64,000 nt of DNA from Ferrimicrobium acidiphilum DSM 19497. GTDB lineage: Bacteria > Actinomycetota > Acidimicrobiia > Acidimicrobiales > Acidimicrobiaceae. The first letter of the stretch is position 1. Every line of letters starts with the position of its first letter. The notes beneath the pieces were generated by a model. The model was not told where the DNA came from, searched no databases, and worked only from the letters and a program-made list of their open reading frames with translations. Made by a program: the position numbers and the translations under genes. The stretch lies in the NCBI RefSeq assembly GCF_000949255.1, contig NZ_JXUW01000014.1, positions 1 to 64,000 on the forward strand, written 5' to 3'. This document shows, one piece after another, positions 49,392 to 57,783 of the stretch.

Positions 49392-50297
49392 ATGAGCGGG
49401 GAGACCACAGAGGAGCAGAAGCGGCGATCGGTACGACCGGTCGACTTTCGGCTGCCAAGAAGCTTCGAGCGTTCACACCTTCGTGGTGTGGAGTTGTTGT
49501 TGGAGAGTGCATCCAGGCCTAGTGCTACCTTGATGGGGGCTGCGCTTCGCCGCAACGTAAAAATTGAACTCGACACCATCGATCAGCTCTCGTGGGAGAG
49601 TCTGCTCTCCGAACTCACGGGGTCAGGGCTGGTCATCACCTTTGCGCTCCATCCATTGGCTTCGCGGGCGACGATCTTCTTGCCGGCGGAGGTAGCGTTG
49701 CGACTGATAGACCTGCGACTCGGAGGAGACGGCGAGTGGACTGAGGTGGATACGCGTGAGCTCACTGACCTCGAGCAGAACTTGGCCGCCAAACTGTTTG
49801 AGGATATGGTGACCCAGGTAGCTGCAGCCATATCGACACAGACTGCGGTCGTTGCAGACCGTATTCACACCGAGCCATCGCTTGAGTTCATCCAGGGAAT
49901 ACCGCTAGGCGAGATGTGTGTGTGGGCTAAGTTTCGTTTCTCGCTCGGCGACGACCGGTTGAGCGAGCTCTCTATGGTTCTGCCGTACTCGATGTTGCGT
50001 CCGGTGGTGGAGACGATCTCCTCACGTGCGGTAGTCATGCAGGAGAATGGAACCGACTTTCAAGCAGCGTTTGAACGAAGACTCCAGGAGGTGCCGGTTG
50101 TTGCTCGTGTGCGCTTGGAATCGACGACCATCTCTTCACAAGCCTTTCTCCGGCTCAAGCCGGGTGACGTGGTGGGGCTTGGACATCGGAAGAATCGTCC
50201 TATGTCGGTGGTGGTAGACCGGGTTGAACTCTACAAGGCGGTGCTCGGCCAATCTGGATCGCGCGTCGCGGCAATAATCGTGGGTGAGGAGGAGTAA
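49392..50297 (+). CDS. fliM: flagellar motor switch protein FliM
   Basis: A 301-residue C-ring protein. SVRPVDFRLPRSFERSHLRG (about 14-33), the middle-domain LRLGGDGEW (GGxG motif) and a SpoA-like C-terminal domain (VPVVARVRLESTTISSQAFL and on) identify FliM. The N-terminal CheY-binding peptide (LSQ-EIDALL type) is absent both with the ATG at 49392 and in the 23 residues upstream to a TTG at 49323. The start is therefore uncertain, but no version carries the motif. It overlaps fliN by one base. Confidence 0.92.
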   Translation: MSGETTEEQKRRSVRPVDFRLPRSFERSHLRGVELLLESASRPSATLMGAALRRNVKIELDTIDQLSWESLLSELTGSGLVITFALHPLASRATIFLPAEVALRLIDLRLGGDGEWTEVDTRELTDLEQNLAAKLFEDMVTQVAAAISTQTAVVADRIHTEPSLEFIQGIPLGEMCVWAKFRFSLGDDRLSELSMVLPYSMLRPVVETISSRAVVMQENGTDFQAAFERRLQEVPVVARVRLESTTISSQAFLRLKPGDVVGLGHRKNRPMSVVVDRVELYKAVLGQSGSRVAAIIVGEEE

Positions 50298-50605
50298 TGG
50301 CGGAGAATGACGTAGTAGAGACCGATCAAGTTGCGACGATCGACAATCTTGCAGTGTTGCGCAATGTTGAGATGGAGCTCACCGTTGAGCTTGGGAGGGC
50401 GAGGATGCCGGTAAAGGCGCTGCTCAATCTCACAAGTGGAGACGTAATAGAACTCGATCGAGCCGCTAACGCTCCTGTCGATGTTCTGGTGAACGGCACT
50501 CTAGTTGCTCACGGGGAGGTCGTGGTCGTAGATGATGAATTCGGAGTGCGTATCGTTGAGGTCGTCAACTCAGAGGAGGTCGACAACTTGAGGGCTGGGC
50601 GCTGA
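50297..50605 (+). CDS. fliN: flagellar motor switch protein FliN
   Basis: A 102-residue SpoA-domain protein: LAVLRNVEMELTVELGRARM (about 16-35), LLNLTSGDVIELDRAANAPV and VDVLVNGTLVAHGEVVVVDD follow the FliN pattern exactly. It builds the lower C-ring and docks FliH-FliI. The protein is the short form without a CheC-like (FliY) phosphatase domain. One-base overlaps on both sides. Confidence 0.95.
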   Translation: MAENDVVETDQVATIDNLAVLRNVEMELTVELGRARMPVKALLNLTSGDVIELDRAANAPVDVLVNGTLVAHGEVVVVDDEFGVRIVEVVNSEEVDNLRAGR

Positions 50606-51024
50606 TGGGGTCGATTATCACCGGGCTTCTAGCGTTTGCCGGCGTCATTGGGCTGATCGTTGCGATGGGCAAGGTCGCCAAGCGGCGACGTATCGGCCAT
50701 GTGGGTACCGATCGCGGCCATGGGCCACTGAAGGTGACTCAACGAGTCGCGCTTGGTCAAAAGGCAAACATCTTTGTACTCGATGCAGGGGAGAAGCGCC
50801 TGCTAATCGGGGTCTCCGGAACCCAACTCCAGCTTCTTGGCGAGCTTGGTACTGAGCTCGTTCCCGACGAACCAGTCGAGGTTTTGGATCTCTCAATGAC
50901 TGAGGATCCAGAGCGCGAGCTGCTGGCGACGTGGGGTAGGACGAATGGTGATATCTGGCATGGACGACAGAAGGAGAGCGTGGTAGCTGGCGTACGTCGG
51001 CTACTCGGTGGACAGCAGAGCTAG
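50605..51024 (+). CDS. fliO: flagellar biosynthesis protein FliO
   Basis: A 139-residue protein with one N-terminal membrane helix (about 3-22), a basic stretch KVAKRRRIGHVG and a small domain with LKVTQRVALGQKANIFVLDA and KRLLIGVSGTQLQLLGEL, the FliO/FliZ pattern. FliO helps assemble the FliP ring. Position between fliN and fliP agrees. Confidence 0.9.
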   Translation: MGSIITGLLAFAGVIGLIVAMGKVAKRRRIGHVGTDRGHGPLKVTQRVALGQKANIFVLDAGEKRLLIGVSGTQLQLLGELGTELVPDEPVEVLDLSMTEDPERELLATWGRTNGDIWHGRQKESVVAGVRRLLGGQQS

Positions 51025-51027
51025 CGC

Positions 51028-51744
51028 ATGGCCCCCACTCTCGCAGGGACAGCGCTTCTAGCTGCCGTTGGCCCAGCAACCAAGTTGCCGAGCCTCAACA
51101 TAAGTCTGCATGGTTCTTCGGGACCGAGCGAATCACTTATCATCATCCTGGTCCTGACACTTCTTTCTGTCGCGCCGTCGCTCCTCATCCTGCTGACCGG
51201 GTTTGTCCAGATCGTGGTGGTACTTTCAATCACTCGCAACGCCCTTGGACTTCAAGCGACACCTCCAAATCAGGTTTTAGCCGGCCTAGCATTATTTTTG
51301 GCGATCTTTATCATGGCGCCGACTATTAAAACGGTCGATCATGTCGCGATCCAACCCTATCTTCATGGACAGATCAACGCGGTTCAGGCCTATGATAAGG
51401 CGCAGACTCCGATCAAAGAGTGGATGCTATCGAATACAAGAACCCAGGAGCTCGCGCTCTTCGCGCAGGTGAATCACCAGGGGACTGTCGCTCCAACCAA
51501 GGTTGGCATGGATGCAGTGATTCCTGCGTTCTTGCTCTCGGAGCTTCATTCAGCCTTCATCATTGGGTTTATCATCTTTCTGCCGTTCCTGGTTATCGAT
51601 TTGGTAGTCTCCTCGATCTTGATGAGCTTAGGGATGATGATGCTGCCGCCGACGCTGGTTTCACTGCCTTTCAAACTGCTGCTGTTTGTGATGGTAAACG
51701 GCTGGACTCTAGTGGTACACGCGCTGCTGGTGAGCATGAAATGA
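51028..51744 (+). CDS. fliP: flagellar export gate protein FliP
   Basis: A 238-residue membrane protein of the export gate. LTLLSVAPSLLILLTGFVQIV (about 44-64), LGLQATPPNQVLAGLALFL and the C-terminal LHSAFIIGFIIFLPFLVIDL with SILMSLGMMMLPPTLVSLPF are the FliP family signatures. The N-terminal ~30 residues may be a cleaved signal sequence as in other FliP proteins. Confidence 0.95.
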   Translation: MAPTLAGTALLAAVGPATKLPSLNISLHGSSGPSESLIIILVLTLLSVAPSLLILLTGFVQIVVVLSITRNALGLQATPPNQVLAGLALFLAIFIMAPTIKTVDHVAIQPYLHGQINAVQAYDKAQTPIKEWMLSNTRTQELALFAQVNHQGTVAPTKVGMDAVIPAFLLSELHSAFIIGFIIFLPFLVIDLVVSSILMSLGMMMLPPTLVSLPFKLLLFVMVNGWTLVVHALLVSMK

Positions 51745-51751
51745 GTAGTAA

Positions 51752-52027
51752 ATGAACGACGGACCGGTTCTCCAAATCGCTGGACAGACACTGTATTTAG
51801 CTGCAAAGCTGGCAGGGCCAGTGCTCGCGGGGGCTCTGGCGATCGGCCTAGTCGTTGCCTTTATCCAGACGCTGACCCAGATTCAAGAGGCGACGTTGAG
51901 TTTCCTGCCGAAACTGGTCGTGATAGCGTTGATTATCTTTCTGGCTGGCCATTGGATGCTCTCAGAACTTGATGGATTCACCATCCAGCTGTATCGCGAG
52001 ATTCCCTCCCTGGTGAGTTCGCTTTGA
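51752..52027 (+). CDS. fliQ: flagellar export gate protein FliQ
   Basis: A 91-residue protein with two membrane helices (about 16-38 and 53-72). ALAIGLVVAFIQTLTQIQEA and TLSFLPKLV form the conserved FliQ core. It packs around the FliP-FliR complex. Confidence 0.93.
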   Translation: MNDGPVLQIAGQTLYLAAKLAGPVLAGALAIGLVVAFIQTLTQIQEATLSFLPKLVVIALIIFLAGHWMLSELDGFTIQLYREIPSLVSSL

Positions 52028-52057
52028 GATGGCGGAGACCGTAGTAAGCAGGCACAG

Positions 52058-52816
52058 ATGCAGATAGCCTTTGATGCTCACTGGCTGATCGGGTATCTGT
52101 TAGCATTTAGCCGCTCGATGGGTTTTATCCTGGTGGCTTTTCCTTTTGCGATGCCGGTGGTCCCTATCACCGCTAGAGCGGCGATAGGGGTGGCTTTTGG
52201 TCTTGGTACTGAATCAGCCTTAGTGCACGCGATCGTCTTGCCAACAACGACTGGAGGGTTGATTGGAGTAGCCACCGAGCAACTCCTAATCGGGGCTGCT
52301 CTCGGCTTCTTTGCCATGCTCTTCGTGTCTCTCGGAGAGTCGGCCGGCGGATTGGTGGGCTTGTTCGGCGGGTTCTCCACTCCTCCGGCGCTCGACCCGT
52401 TATCACTCAATGAGGTCCCGGTGACCGGCGAGTTCTACAACCTGATGTGGATCGTGTTGTTCTTCGTCTCAGGCGCTGATGTCGTGGTTATACATGGTTA
52501 TTTTGCGAGTTTTGCTACTCCAAACCTCTTCCACCTCTCCTTCACCTTAGGGATTCTCGTGAAGTCGGTCACGATCCTCTTCGTCTCCTCGCTGGAGGTC
52601 GCCTCCCCGATTCTTGCCGTTATGTTCTTCTCGCAGATCGTGGTCGGCATCCTTACAAAGGTGGCCCCTCAGCTCTATGCGTTGACGTTCATCTTTCCGC
52701 TCCAGATTCTGCTCTCCTTCATCATGATGCTGGTTGCAGTTCCGCTTCTACCTCATCTCTTTGATGCCTCGATCCGCGATCTGCTCGCCGCTGAACGGGA
52801 TCTGCTGGGAGGATAG
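52058..52816 (+). CDS. fliR: flagellar export gate protein FliR
   Basis: A 252-residue membrane protein with about six helices. RSMGFILVAFPFAMPVVPIT (about 19-38), the AGGLVGLFGGF region, and FFSQIVVGILTKVAPQLYAL (about 187-206) with the following FPLQILLSFIMM are FliR landmarks. The start has only a weak ribosome site. FlhB begins on the base after its stop. Confidence 0.93.
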   Translation: MQIAFDAHWLIGYLLAFSRSMGFILVAFPFAMPVVPITARAAIGVAFGLGTESALVHAIVLPTTTGGLIGVATEQLLIGAALGFFAMLFVSLGESAGGLVGLFGGFSTPPALDPLSLNEVPVTGEFYNLMWIVLFFVSGADVVVIHGYFASFATPNLFHLSFTLGILVKSVTILFVSSLEVASPILAVMFFSQIVVGILTKVAPQLYALTFIFPLQILLSFIMMLVAVPLLPHLFDASIRDLLAAERDLLGG

Positions 52817-53947
52817 ATGCCAAAGAACGAAGGTACCGAACAGGCCACCGCTCACAAGCTTGAAAAAGCAAGAAAAGAGGGGACGGTAGCAAGATCTGCC
52901 GAGTTGGCGACGTGGCTGGTGATCCTTGCATTTTCACTGGCGGCTCCGCTTGTATTTCATACGGTGGAGTCAAAGATCGTTGCCTTTGGCCATCTGGCTT
53001 TAGGCGGAGGTGCAGCGCTATCGAGCACCACCGCCCTCCGTCGACTGGAGTCTGGACTTGAGACGGTCGGAGAGCTTGCCCTCCTTGTTGCCGCACCAGT
53101 CGCAGTCTTTGTGGTGCTTATCAACGTCGCCCAAGTGGGGATTCGCTTTGTTCCCAAGAAATTGCGGCTGGACTTCACCCACTTCTCTCCAAGGAAGAAC
53201 CTTTCTAGGATCTTCTCAACTTCACCAGCCGTTGAGGCGGCAAAGTCATTGGTGAAGTTGTTGATAGTTGTGTTGGTCTCGGCGCTCCTGTTGTTGGGAG
53301 GCATCGACTCTCTGACGTCAGCTTCGATCTCGCCGATCGCTGTCGCCTCTCAAGTCGCCTCTATGAGTATTGAATTGGTTCGCCTCACTGGCGTGCTCGG
53401 ACTCGCTATTGCGCTGATCGACTTTGCTAGGTCACGAACTCAGGTACGTAAGCAGTTGATGATGACCCGGCAAGAGGTAAAGGATGAGACGAAGCAGTAC
53501 GAGGGTGATATGCAGACCAAGGGTCGCCGTCGCAGGATGGCGAGAGAGCTTTCGCGGCGGAGGATGATCGCTAACGTCGCTTTGGCCGATGTTGTGGTTG
53601 CTAACCCTATGCACGTAGCGGTCGCTTTAAAGTACGAGCCGACGACCCAGCGGGCTCCGATTGTGTTGGCCAAGGGTTCCGAATATATAGCGGTTACGAT
53701 TCGAGAGCGAGCTCGTGTTGCTGGCGTTCCGATCGTAATCGACCCACCGCTGGCTCGCGCACTTAACATTGCAGTGCCGGTCGGAGAGCCGATTCCTGGC
53801 TCATTGTTCTTAGTGGTCGCCCGTCTATTGGCCTTTGTCTATCAGCTTTCAACCACAGCGCGCTATTACGACTCGAGTCATCAGTCGAATTTGGAGGAGA
53901 TTCCAGAGGAGATTCTTGAGCAAGTGCTGAGTGAACTTGCGACCTAA
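52817..53947 (+). CDS. flhB: flagellar export switch protein FlhB
   Basis: A 376-residue protein with four membrane helices and a cytoplasmic domain that normally cleaves itself within NPTH to switch export from rod/hook to filament. N-terminal GTEQATAHKLEKARKEGTVA (about 6-25) and RMIANVALADVVVANPMHVA are typical. The cleavage motif reads Asn263-Pro264-Met265-His266, so Met replaces Thr (codon ATG). The cleaving Asn and Pro and the His remain, so cleavage is still expected. GGGAGG precedes the ATG directly after fliR. Confidence 0.95.
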   Translation: MPKNEGTEQATAHKLEKARKEGTVARSAELATWLVILAFSLAAPLVFHTVESKIVAFGHLALGGGAALSSTTALRRLESGLETVGELALLVAAPVAVFVVLINVAQVGIRFVPKKLRLDFTHFSPRKNLSRIFSTSPAVEAAKSLVKLLIVVLVSALLLLGGIDSLTSASISPIAVASQVASMSIELVRLTGVLGLAIALIDFARSRTQVRKQLMMTRQEVKDETKQYEGDMQTKGRRRRMARELSRRRMIANVALADVVVANPMHVAVALKYEPTTQRAPIVLAKGSEYIAVTIRERARVAGVPIVIDPPLARALNIAVPVGEPIPGSLFLVVARLLAFVYQLSTTARYYDSSHQSNLEEIPEEILEQVLSELAT

Positions 53948-54055
53948 GGGTATCAGCCCAGTTTCTAATTAAAGGTCGGCCATTTCGGTGACGAAGCGTT
54001 GAGTACACGGATGATCCATGTTCTCAAGGATGACCAAGGTTCTAGAGGGAGGACC

Positions 54056-56095
54056 ATGGAGAGTGCCCGTATGCGCCGTTTGGCGTTAGCGGTACCCATC
54101 GGCATAGCCGTGATAGTTGTGATGCTGGTCGTCCCAATTCCCTCGCAACTGCTTGACATTCTCATCACTGCAAACATCACCTTTGCGTTGGTGGTGCTCG
54201 GTGTCTCGCTCCGGGTTACCGATCCGTTAGAGTTCGCAGCATTCCCTTCAGTTCTCTTGATTGCGACGATGTTCAGGCTCGCACTGAACGTCTCGGCGAC
54301 ACGTCTGGTGTTGCTCCATGCCTTTGCCGGTTCAGTCATAGAGAGCTTTGGACACTTCGTTGTCGGCGGCTCGGTGGTCGTTGGACTGGTGGTATTTGCG
54401 ATTCTTTTCATCATTCAGTTTGTGGTTATTACCAGTGGTGCAGGACGTGTAGCTGAGGTTGGCGCTCGTTTCACGTTGGACGCAATGCCAGGCAAACAGA
54501 TGGCGATTGATGCGGATCTAAATGCAGGTCATATCGATGAGGCTGAAGCACGGCGTCGTCGGTCGCGGATCTCGAAAGAGGCCGACTTCTACGGCGCGAT
54601 GGATGGTGCCTCTAAGTTCATTAAGGGTGATGCGATTGCAGCTGCTGTGATTACAGTGATCAACCTGATAGGAGGGTTTATCGTTGGGGTGGTGCAACAT
54701 CACCTTTCGGTTACCCAATCGATCGATACCTATTCGCTGCTCTCCGTCGGTGACGGTCTCGTCAGTCAGATCCCCGCGCTTCTCCTATCTATTGCCACAG
54801 GTTTGGTCGTTACCAGAACCTCGAATGACGCCGACTTCGGTCTTGATCTTTTGCAACAACTCCTGAGGCAATCGGTGGCTCTGCAGATCGCTGGAGGCAT
54901 AATTGGTACACTTGGGCTGTTGCCTGGTCTGCCGAAACTTCCATTTCTGCTCGTAGGTGGGGTGGTCTTCTTTATCGGCTGGAGAGTCTCCAAGAAACCT
55001 GAACAACCGCAAGAGACCGCAGACGAACTGACCCAAGTCGCGGCACCTGAGACTGCACAGGACGTGGTGGGCGTGGAGATCCTGGAGCTGGAACTGGGAT
55101 TTGAGCTGCTGGACGTCGTGGATCCCACTAAAGGGGGTGATCTTCTCGAGCGTGTGAAGGGATTGCGACGGAAGTTGGCTGGTGAACTCGGCTTTGTGCT
55201 GCCCCCAGTTCGCACTCATGACAATCTTGATATAGGTCCCACCGAGTACGTAATCAAGATAGCCGAGACCGAGTTCAGCAGGGGCAAGGTTCCCAGAGAT
55301 CGGGTGCTCGCTATCGGTGATAATCTTGATGCTTTGCCAGGAGAAGAGACTATTGATCCGGTCTTTGGGCTCCGAGCTCGATGGATACCACCAGATTGCA
55401 AAACGCAAGCTCAGGTGCTCGGCGCAACTGTGGTCGACCGCTCATCGGTAATCGTCACCCACCTCTCTGAAGTGGTTCAGCACAACGCCGGTTCCTTACT
55501 TACGCGTCAACAGACCAAGGAGATGCTCGATGCCTTGAAGCGGGTCGCTCCCGTGGTAGTGGACGAACTCAATTCAGCACAGGTGGCCATGGGCGATATC
55601 CAGCGGGTGCTGCGAGAGCTGCTAGACGAACGGGTGCCCGTGAGAAATCTCCCTGCCATTGTGGAGGCGATTGTCGATAGATACCGAACCTCCAAGGAGT
55701 CTGATGCTCTGCTTGATGCGGCGCGCGAGGCTCTCGGTGGGGCGATCTCGTCCACCTTTGCACAGGACGGAATGTTGGCGGTGGTCTACCTCTCTTCGCA
55801 GATCGAGATGCGCTTCGCCGAGAGCCTGGTCACGGTCGATGGTCGTCGAGTCTTGGGCATAGGTATGGAAGAGATCGTTCATCTTCGTGAGGAGATCCGG
55901 GCTGCGAAGTTGCGAGCCGAGATCGAGGGGCATGAGCCGGTTCTCGTCTGTATGCCAGCGATCCGCAGAGCTCTCTTCCAAACGTTGCGAGCAGGAGATA
56001 CGTCGATACCAGTGTTAGCCGTGAGGGAACTTGCACCTTCACTCAAATTGATTCAGATAGGAGTAATTGGCGATGTCCAACCAGCTACGGTTTAA
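54056..56095 (+). CDS. flhA: flagellar export gate protein FlhA
   Basis: A 679-residue export gate protein with eight predicted membrane helices in the first half and a cytoplasmic nonameric-ring domain. LEFAAFPSVLLIATMFRLALN, the FHIPEP signature GARFTLDAMPGKQMAIDADL and EADFYGAMDGASKFIKGDAI are present. The ATG at 54056 is preferred because AGAGGGAGGA precedes it, though the spacing is short; a TTG at 53999 would add 19 residues. It overlaps the next gene by 23 bases. Confidence 0.95.
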   Translation: MESARMRRLALAVPIGIAVIVVMLVVPIPSQLLDILITANITFALVVLGVSLRVTDPLEFAAFPSVLLIATMFRLALNVSATRLVLLHAFAGSVIESFGHFVVGGSVVVGLVVFAILFIIQFVVITSGAGRVAEVGARFTLDAMPGKQMAIDADLNAGHIDEAEARRRRSRISKEADFYGAMDGASKFIKGDAIAAAVITVINLIGGFIVGVVQHHLSVTQSIDTYSLLSVGDGLVSQIPALLLSIATGLVVTRTSNDADFGLDLLQQLLRQSVALQIAGGIIGTLGLLPGLPKLPFLLVGGVVFFIGWRVSKKPEQPQETADELTQVAAPETAQDVVGVEILELELGFELLDVVDPTKGGDLLERVKGLRRKLAGELGFVLPPVRTHDNLDIGPTEYVIKIAETEFSRGKVPRDRVLAIGDNLDALPGEETIDPVFGLRARWIPPDCKTQAQVLGATVVDRSSVIVTHLSEVVQHNAGSLLTRQQTKEMLDALKRVAPVVVDELNSAQVAMGDIQRVLRELLDERVPVRNLPAIVEAIVDRYRTSKESDALLDAAREALGGAISSTFAQDGMLAVVYLSSQIEMRFAESLVTVDGRRVLGIGMEEIVHLREEIRAAKLRAEIEGHEPVLVCMPAIRRALFQTLRAGDTSIPVLAVRELAPSLKLIQIGVIGDVQPATV

Positions 56096-57272
56096 TGGAA
56101 AATCTATCGAAGAGGCGCTTGCGAAGGCGCGTGCTGCGCTTGGTGAAGGTGTGCGCCTTGTCGCTGCAGAGCGAGTGAGCAAACCAGGCTTCGTCGGGAA
56201 GCGTGTGAGTTTTACGGTGGTGGTCGAACCGCCAACCACGCCCATCTCTGCGCCAGGCTTCGCGGCGGCTCTACGCAATGTACTTGTTAACGCGGGTCCA
56301 CGGCCATCGGGGCCTGCGGATGCAGATGAGTATGACTACAGAAGTGTGCGCGATGAGCTGGCAAAGAGTTATGGGTCAACATCCGCAGGCTCCTCAGATG
56401 CTGCGCCCACTAACGTAACTCCACCAATGGCTACACCGAAGGTGTTTCGGCGCGATGGCAAGGTTACCAAGATGACTAATGTAGTCGCACCAAACTGGTC
56501 GACGTTGGCGGGTGCCACACCTGGAGTCAAGCCCGACGAAGTCACTAGCAGGGGAACGCCTCCCGGTAAGGTCGCTGCCGTCTATCGAGACGACGAAGGG
56601 ACCGTGCAAATAACATCTGATACCAGAGAGACAGATGTGCTCGCCGATGCATCGACTAGCTCCGATCTGAGTGAGGCAGAGCTCGTAGAAGCGGCACGCC
56701 GAGCCATCAGAGGTGAATCAAGCCCCGGAGCGTTCCTTGTGGATCGAATCGATGCCATGGTGGTAGATCTGTCTGGGGATGCACCCGTTGTTGACTTGAG
56801 AGTGCGCAGCTTTGAGGCCGAAACGGCCGTACTCGCAGCGACGACTCGACTGGTAGCTGTGGTAGTCCCTTCTGCATCCGATCCAATTGGGCGTTTCACG
56901 CAGATCTGCGAGGAGCTCGGGGTTGTGCCCGAGCATCGCTTTATTCTTGCTCGACGTCGACGCGAAATACCTGCAGCGATGTTGAGTTCAACGAACTCGG
57001 TGGCACGTTCAGTTATGGAGAGCGCGGATGCGGATGGGCTTACAGCAGTGCTGGTCGACGCCGGACAGCTACGTTTGCTGCGAGGGTCGTTCTTGGATTC
57101 GCTGATGGCGGTGGTGGTTGCCATCGAAGGTAACGAGACTGTGATCCGACTAGAGCGTGAGATGAGCCCATGTGGGGAGATCGATGCACTTTGGTATGAG
57201 GGTGAGGACTTGGTCGCAGCGAAGCTGGGTATCGCTCGACTCAGGTCATTAGCGAGCGGGTCTGATCGGTGA
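56073..57272 (+). CDS. FlhF-position protein without a visible P-loop
   Basis: A 399-residue protein in the slot usually held by flhF. Its first ~40 residues (QLRFNGKSIEEALAKARAAL, then VRLVAAERVSKPGF) resemble the N-terminal domain of FlhF, an SRP-type GTPase that places flagella. A variable acidic middle (about 100-200) follows. The C-terminal ~200 residues have alternating strands that could match an NG fold (TRLVAVVVPSASDPIGRFTQ, LTAVLVDAGQLRLLRG), yet no GxxxxGKT loop, DTAG or TKxD motif is present. It may be a decayed, non-GTPase FlhF or an unrelated protein with a similar start. TAGGAG supports the ATG at 56073. No flhG follows. Confidence 0.6.
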   Translation: MSNQLRFNGKSIEEALAKARAALGEGVRLVAAERVSKPGFVGKRVSFTVVVEPPTTPISAPGFAAALRNVLVNAGPRPSGPADADEYDYRSVRDELAKSYGSTSAGSSDAAPTNVTPPMATPKVFRRDGKVTKMTNVVAPNWSTLAGATPGVKPDEVTSRGTPPGKVAAVYRDDEGTVQITSDTRETDVLADASTSSDLSEAELVEAARRAIRGESSPGAFLVDRIDAMVVDLSGDAPVVDLRVRSFEAETAVLAATTRLVAVVVPSASDPIGRFTQICEELGVVPEHRFILARRRREIPAAMLSSTNSVARSVMESADADGLTAVLVDAGQLRLLRGSFLDSLMAVVVAIEGNETVIRLEREMSPCGEIDALWYEGEDLVAAKLGIARLRSLASGSDR

Positions 57273-57499
57273 AGGTGCCGTGGCGGGTTCGCTTGACGCT
57301 CGTCGGTGCCTTCATCGCTACCTATACGAGTCTTCGCAATGTGCTGGAGGGCTATAACGGCTGGTCTATCTACTTAGAGCACCTGTTAATTGCGTTGCTT
57401 GTGGTCTACGTCGGCCTGTCGATAGTTGCCACGGTGACGGCGTGGTACAACCTTCAGAACTTAGCGGAGCGAAGACGACGATCGAATGAACTTCCCTAA
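57269..57499 (+). CDS. small two-helix membrane protein, end of flagellar cluster
   Basis: A 76-residue protein with two hydrophobic segments (about residues 8-24 and 37-58) and a basic C-terminus (RRRRSNELP). I do not recognise a family. The GTG start overlaps the previous stop (GTGA), so it is translated with the FlhF-position protein and is probably part of the motility unit. It takes the place where flhG is often found, but it has no ATPase motif and is far too small. Confidence 0.65.
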   Translation: MKVPWRVRLTLVGAFIATYTSLRNVLEGYNGWSIYLEHLLIALLVVYVGLSIVATVTAWYNLQNLAERRRRSNELP

Positions 57500-57507
57500 G
57501 AGGGCGG

Positions 57508-57681
57508 TCAATCATCGAGTGGAGGTTGGCCGAGAGCCTCGTCGTCGCGAAAGACGGCAGCCGGCAGCTCTCCAATAAATGGTTGCTGGGACAGATTGGT
57601 GATCCTCTGCCAGCGGCGCCAAAGAGCTACTAGGAATTGACGGTTTGCGAAAGTTTTATCGTTTCTACCATGGCCGGTCAT
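57508..57681 (-). CDS. possible 57-residue protein antisense to the cluster end
   Basis: ATG at 57681 opens a 57-codon frame on the minus strand (MTGHGRNDKTFANRQFLVAL start, ending LGQPPLDD) with TGA at 57508-57510, eight bases from the end of the plus-strand cluster. The composition is protein-like with a basic-aromatic helix (LVALWRRWQRITNL) and an acidic tail. TATAAGG directly before the ATG could act as a -10 or as a too-close ribosome site. No family is recognised and the frame may be chance. Confidence 0.35.
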   Translation of the reverse strand: MTGHGRNDKTFANRQFLVALWRRWQRITNLSQQPFIGELPAAVFRDDEALGQPPLDD

Positions 57682-57783
57682 CCTTATAGGTTACAATTTC
57701 TTGCAATCATGGATGGCAATTGACAGAGAATGTCAGGGACAGCATGATCAAGGACTGGATGTCTTGGTCAATAAAGCAGAAGG
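57682..57783. other. region before the crotonase gene
   Basis: About 100 bases with no gene, expected to carry the crotonase promoter and perhaps the promoter of the short minus-strand ORF. TAAAGC six bases before the GTG at 57784 nearly fits the leaderless hexamer but ends in C. Confidence 0.35.

Noticed and set aside
57366-57575. 69-codon minus-strand frame
   Set aside because: It overlaps the end of the coupled two-helix protein and has poor composition; the 57-codon frame in another phase is a better candidate.
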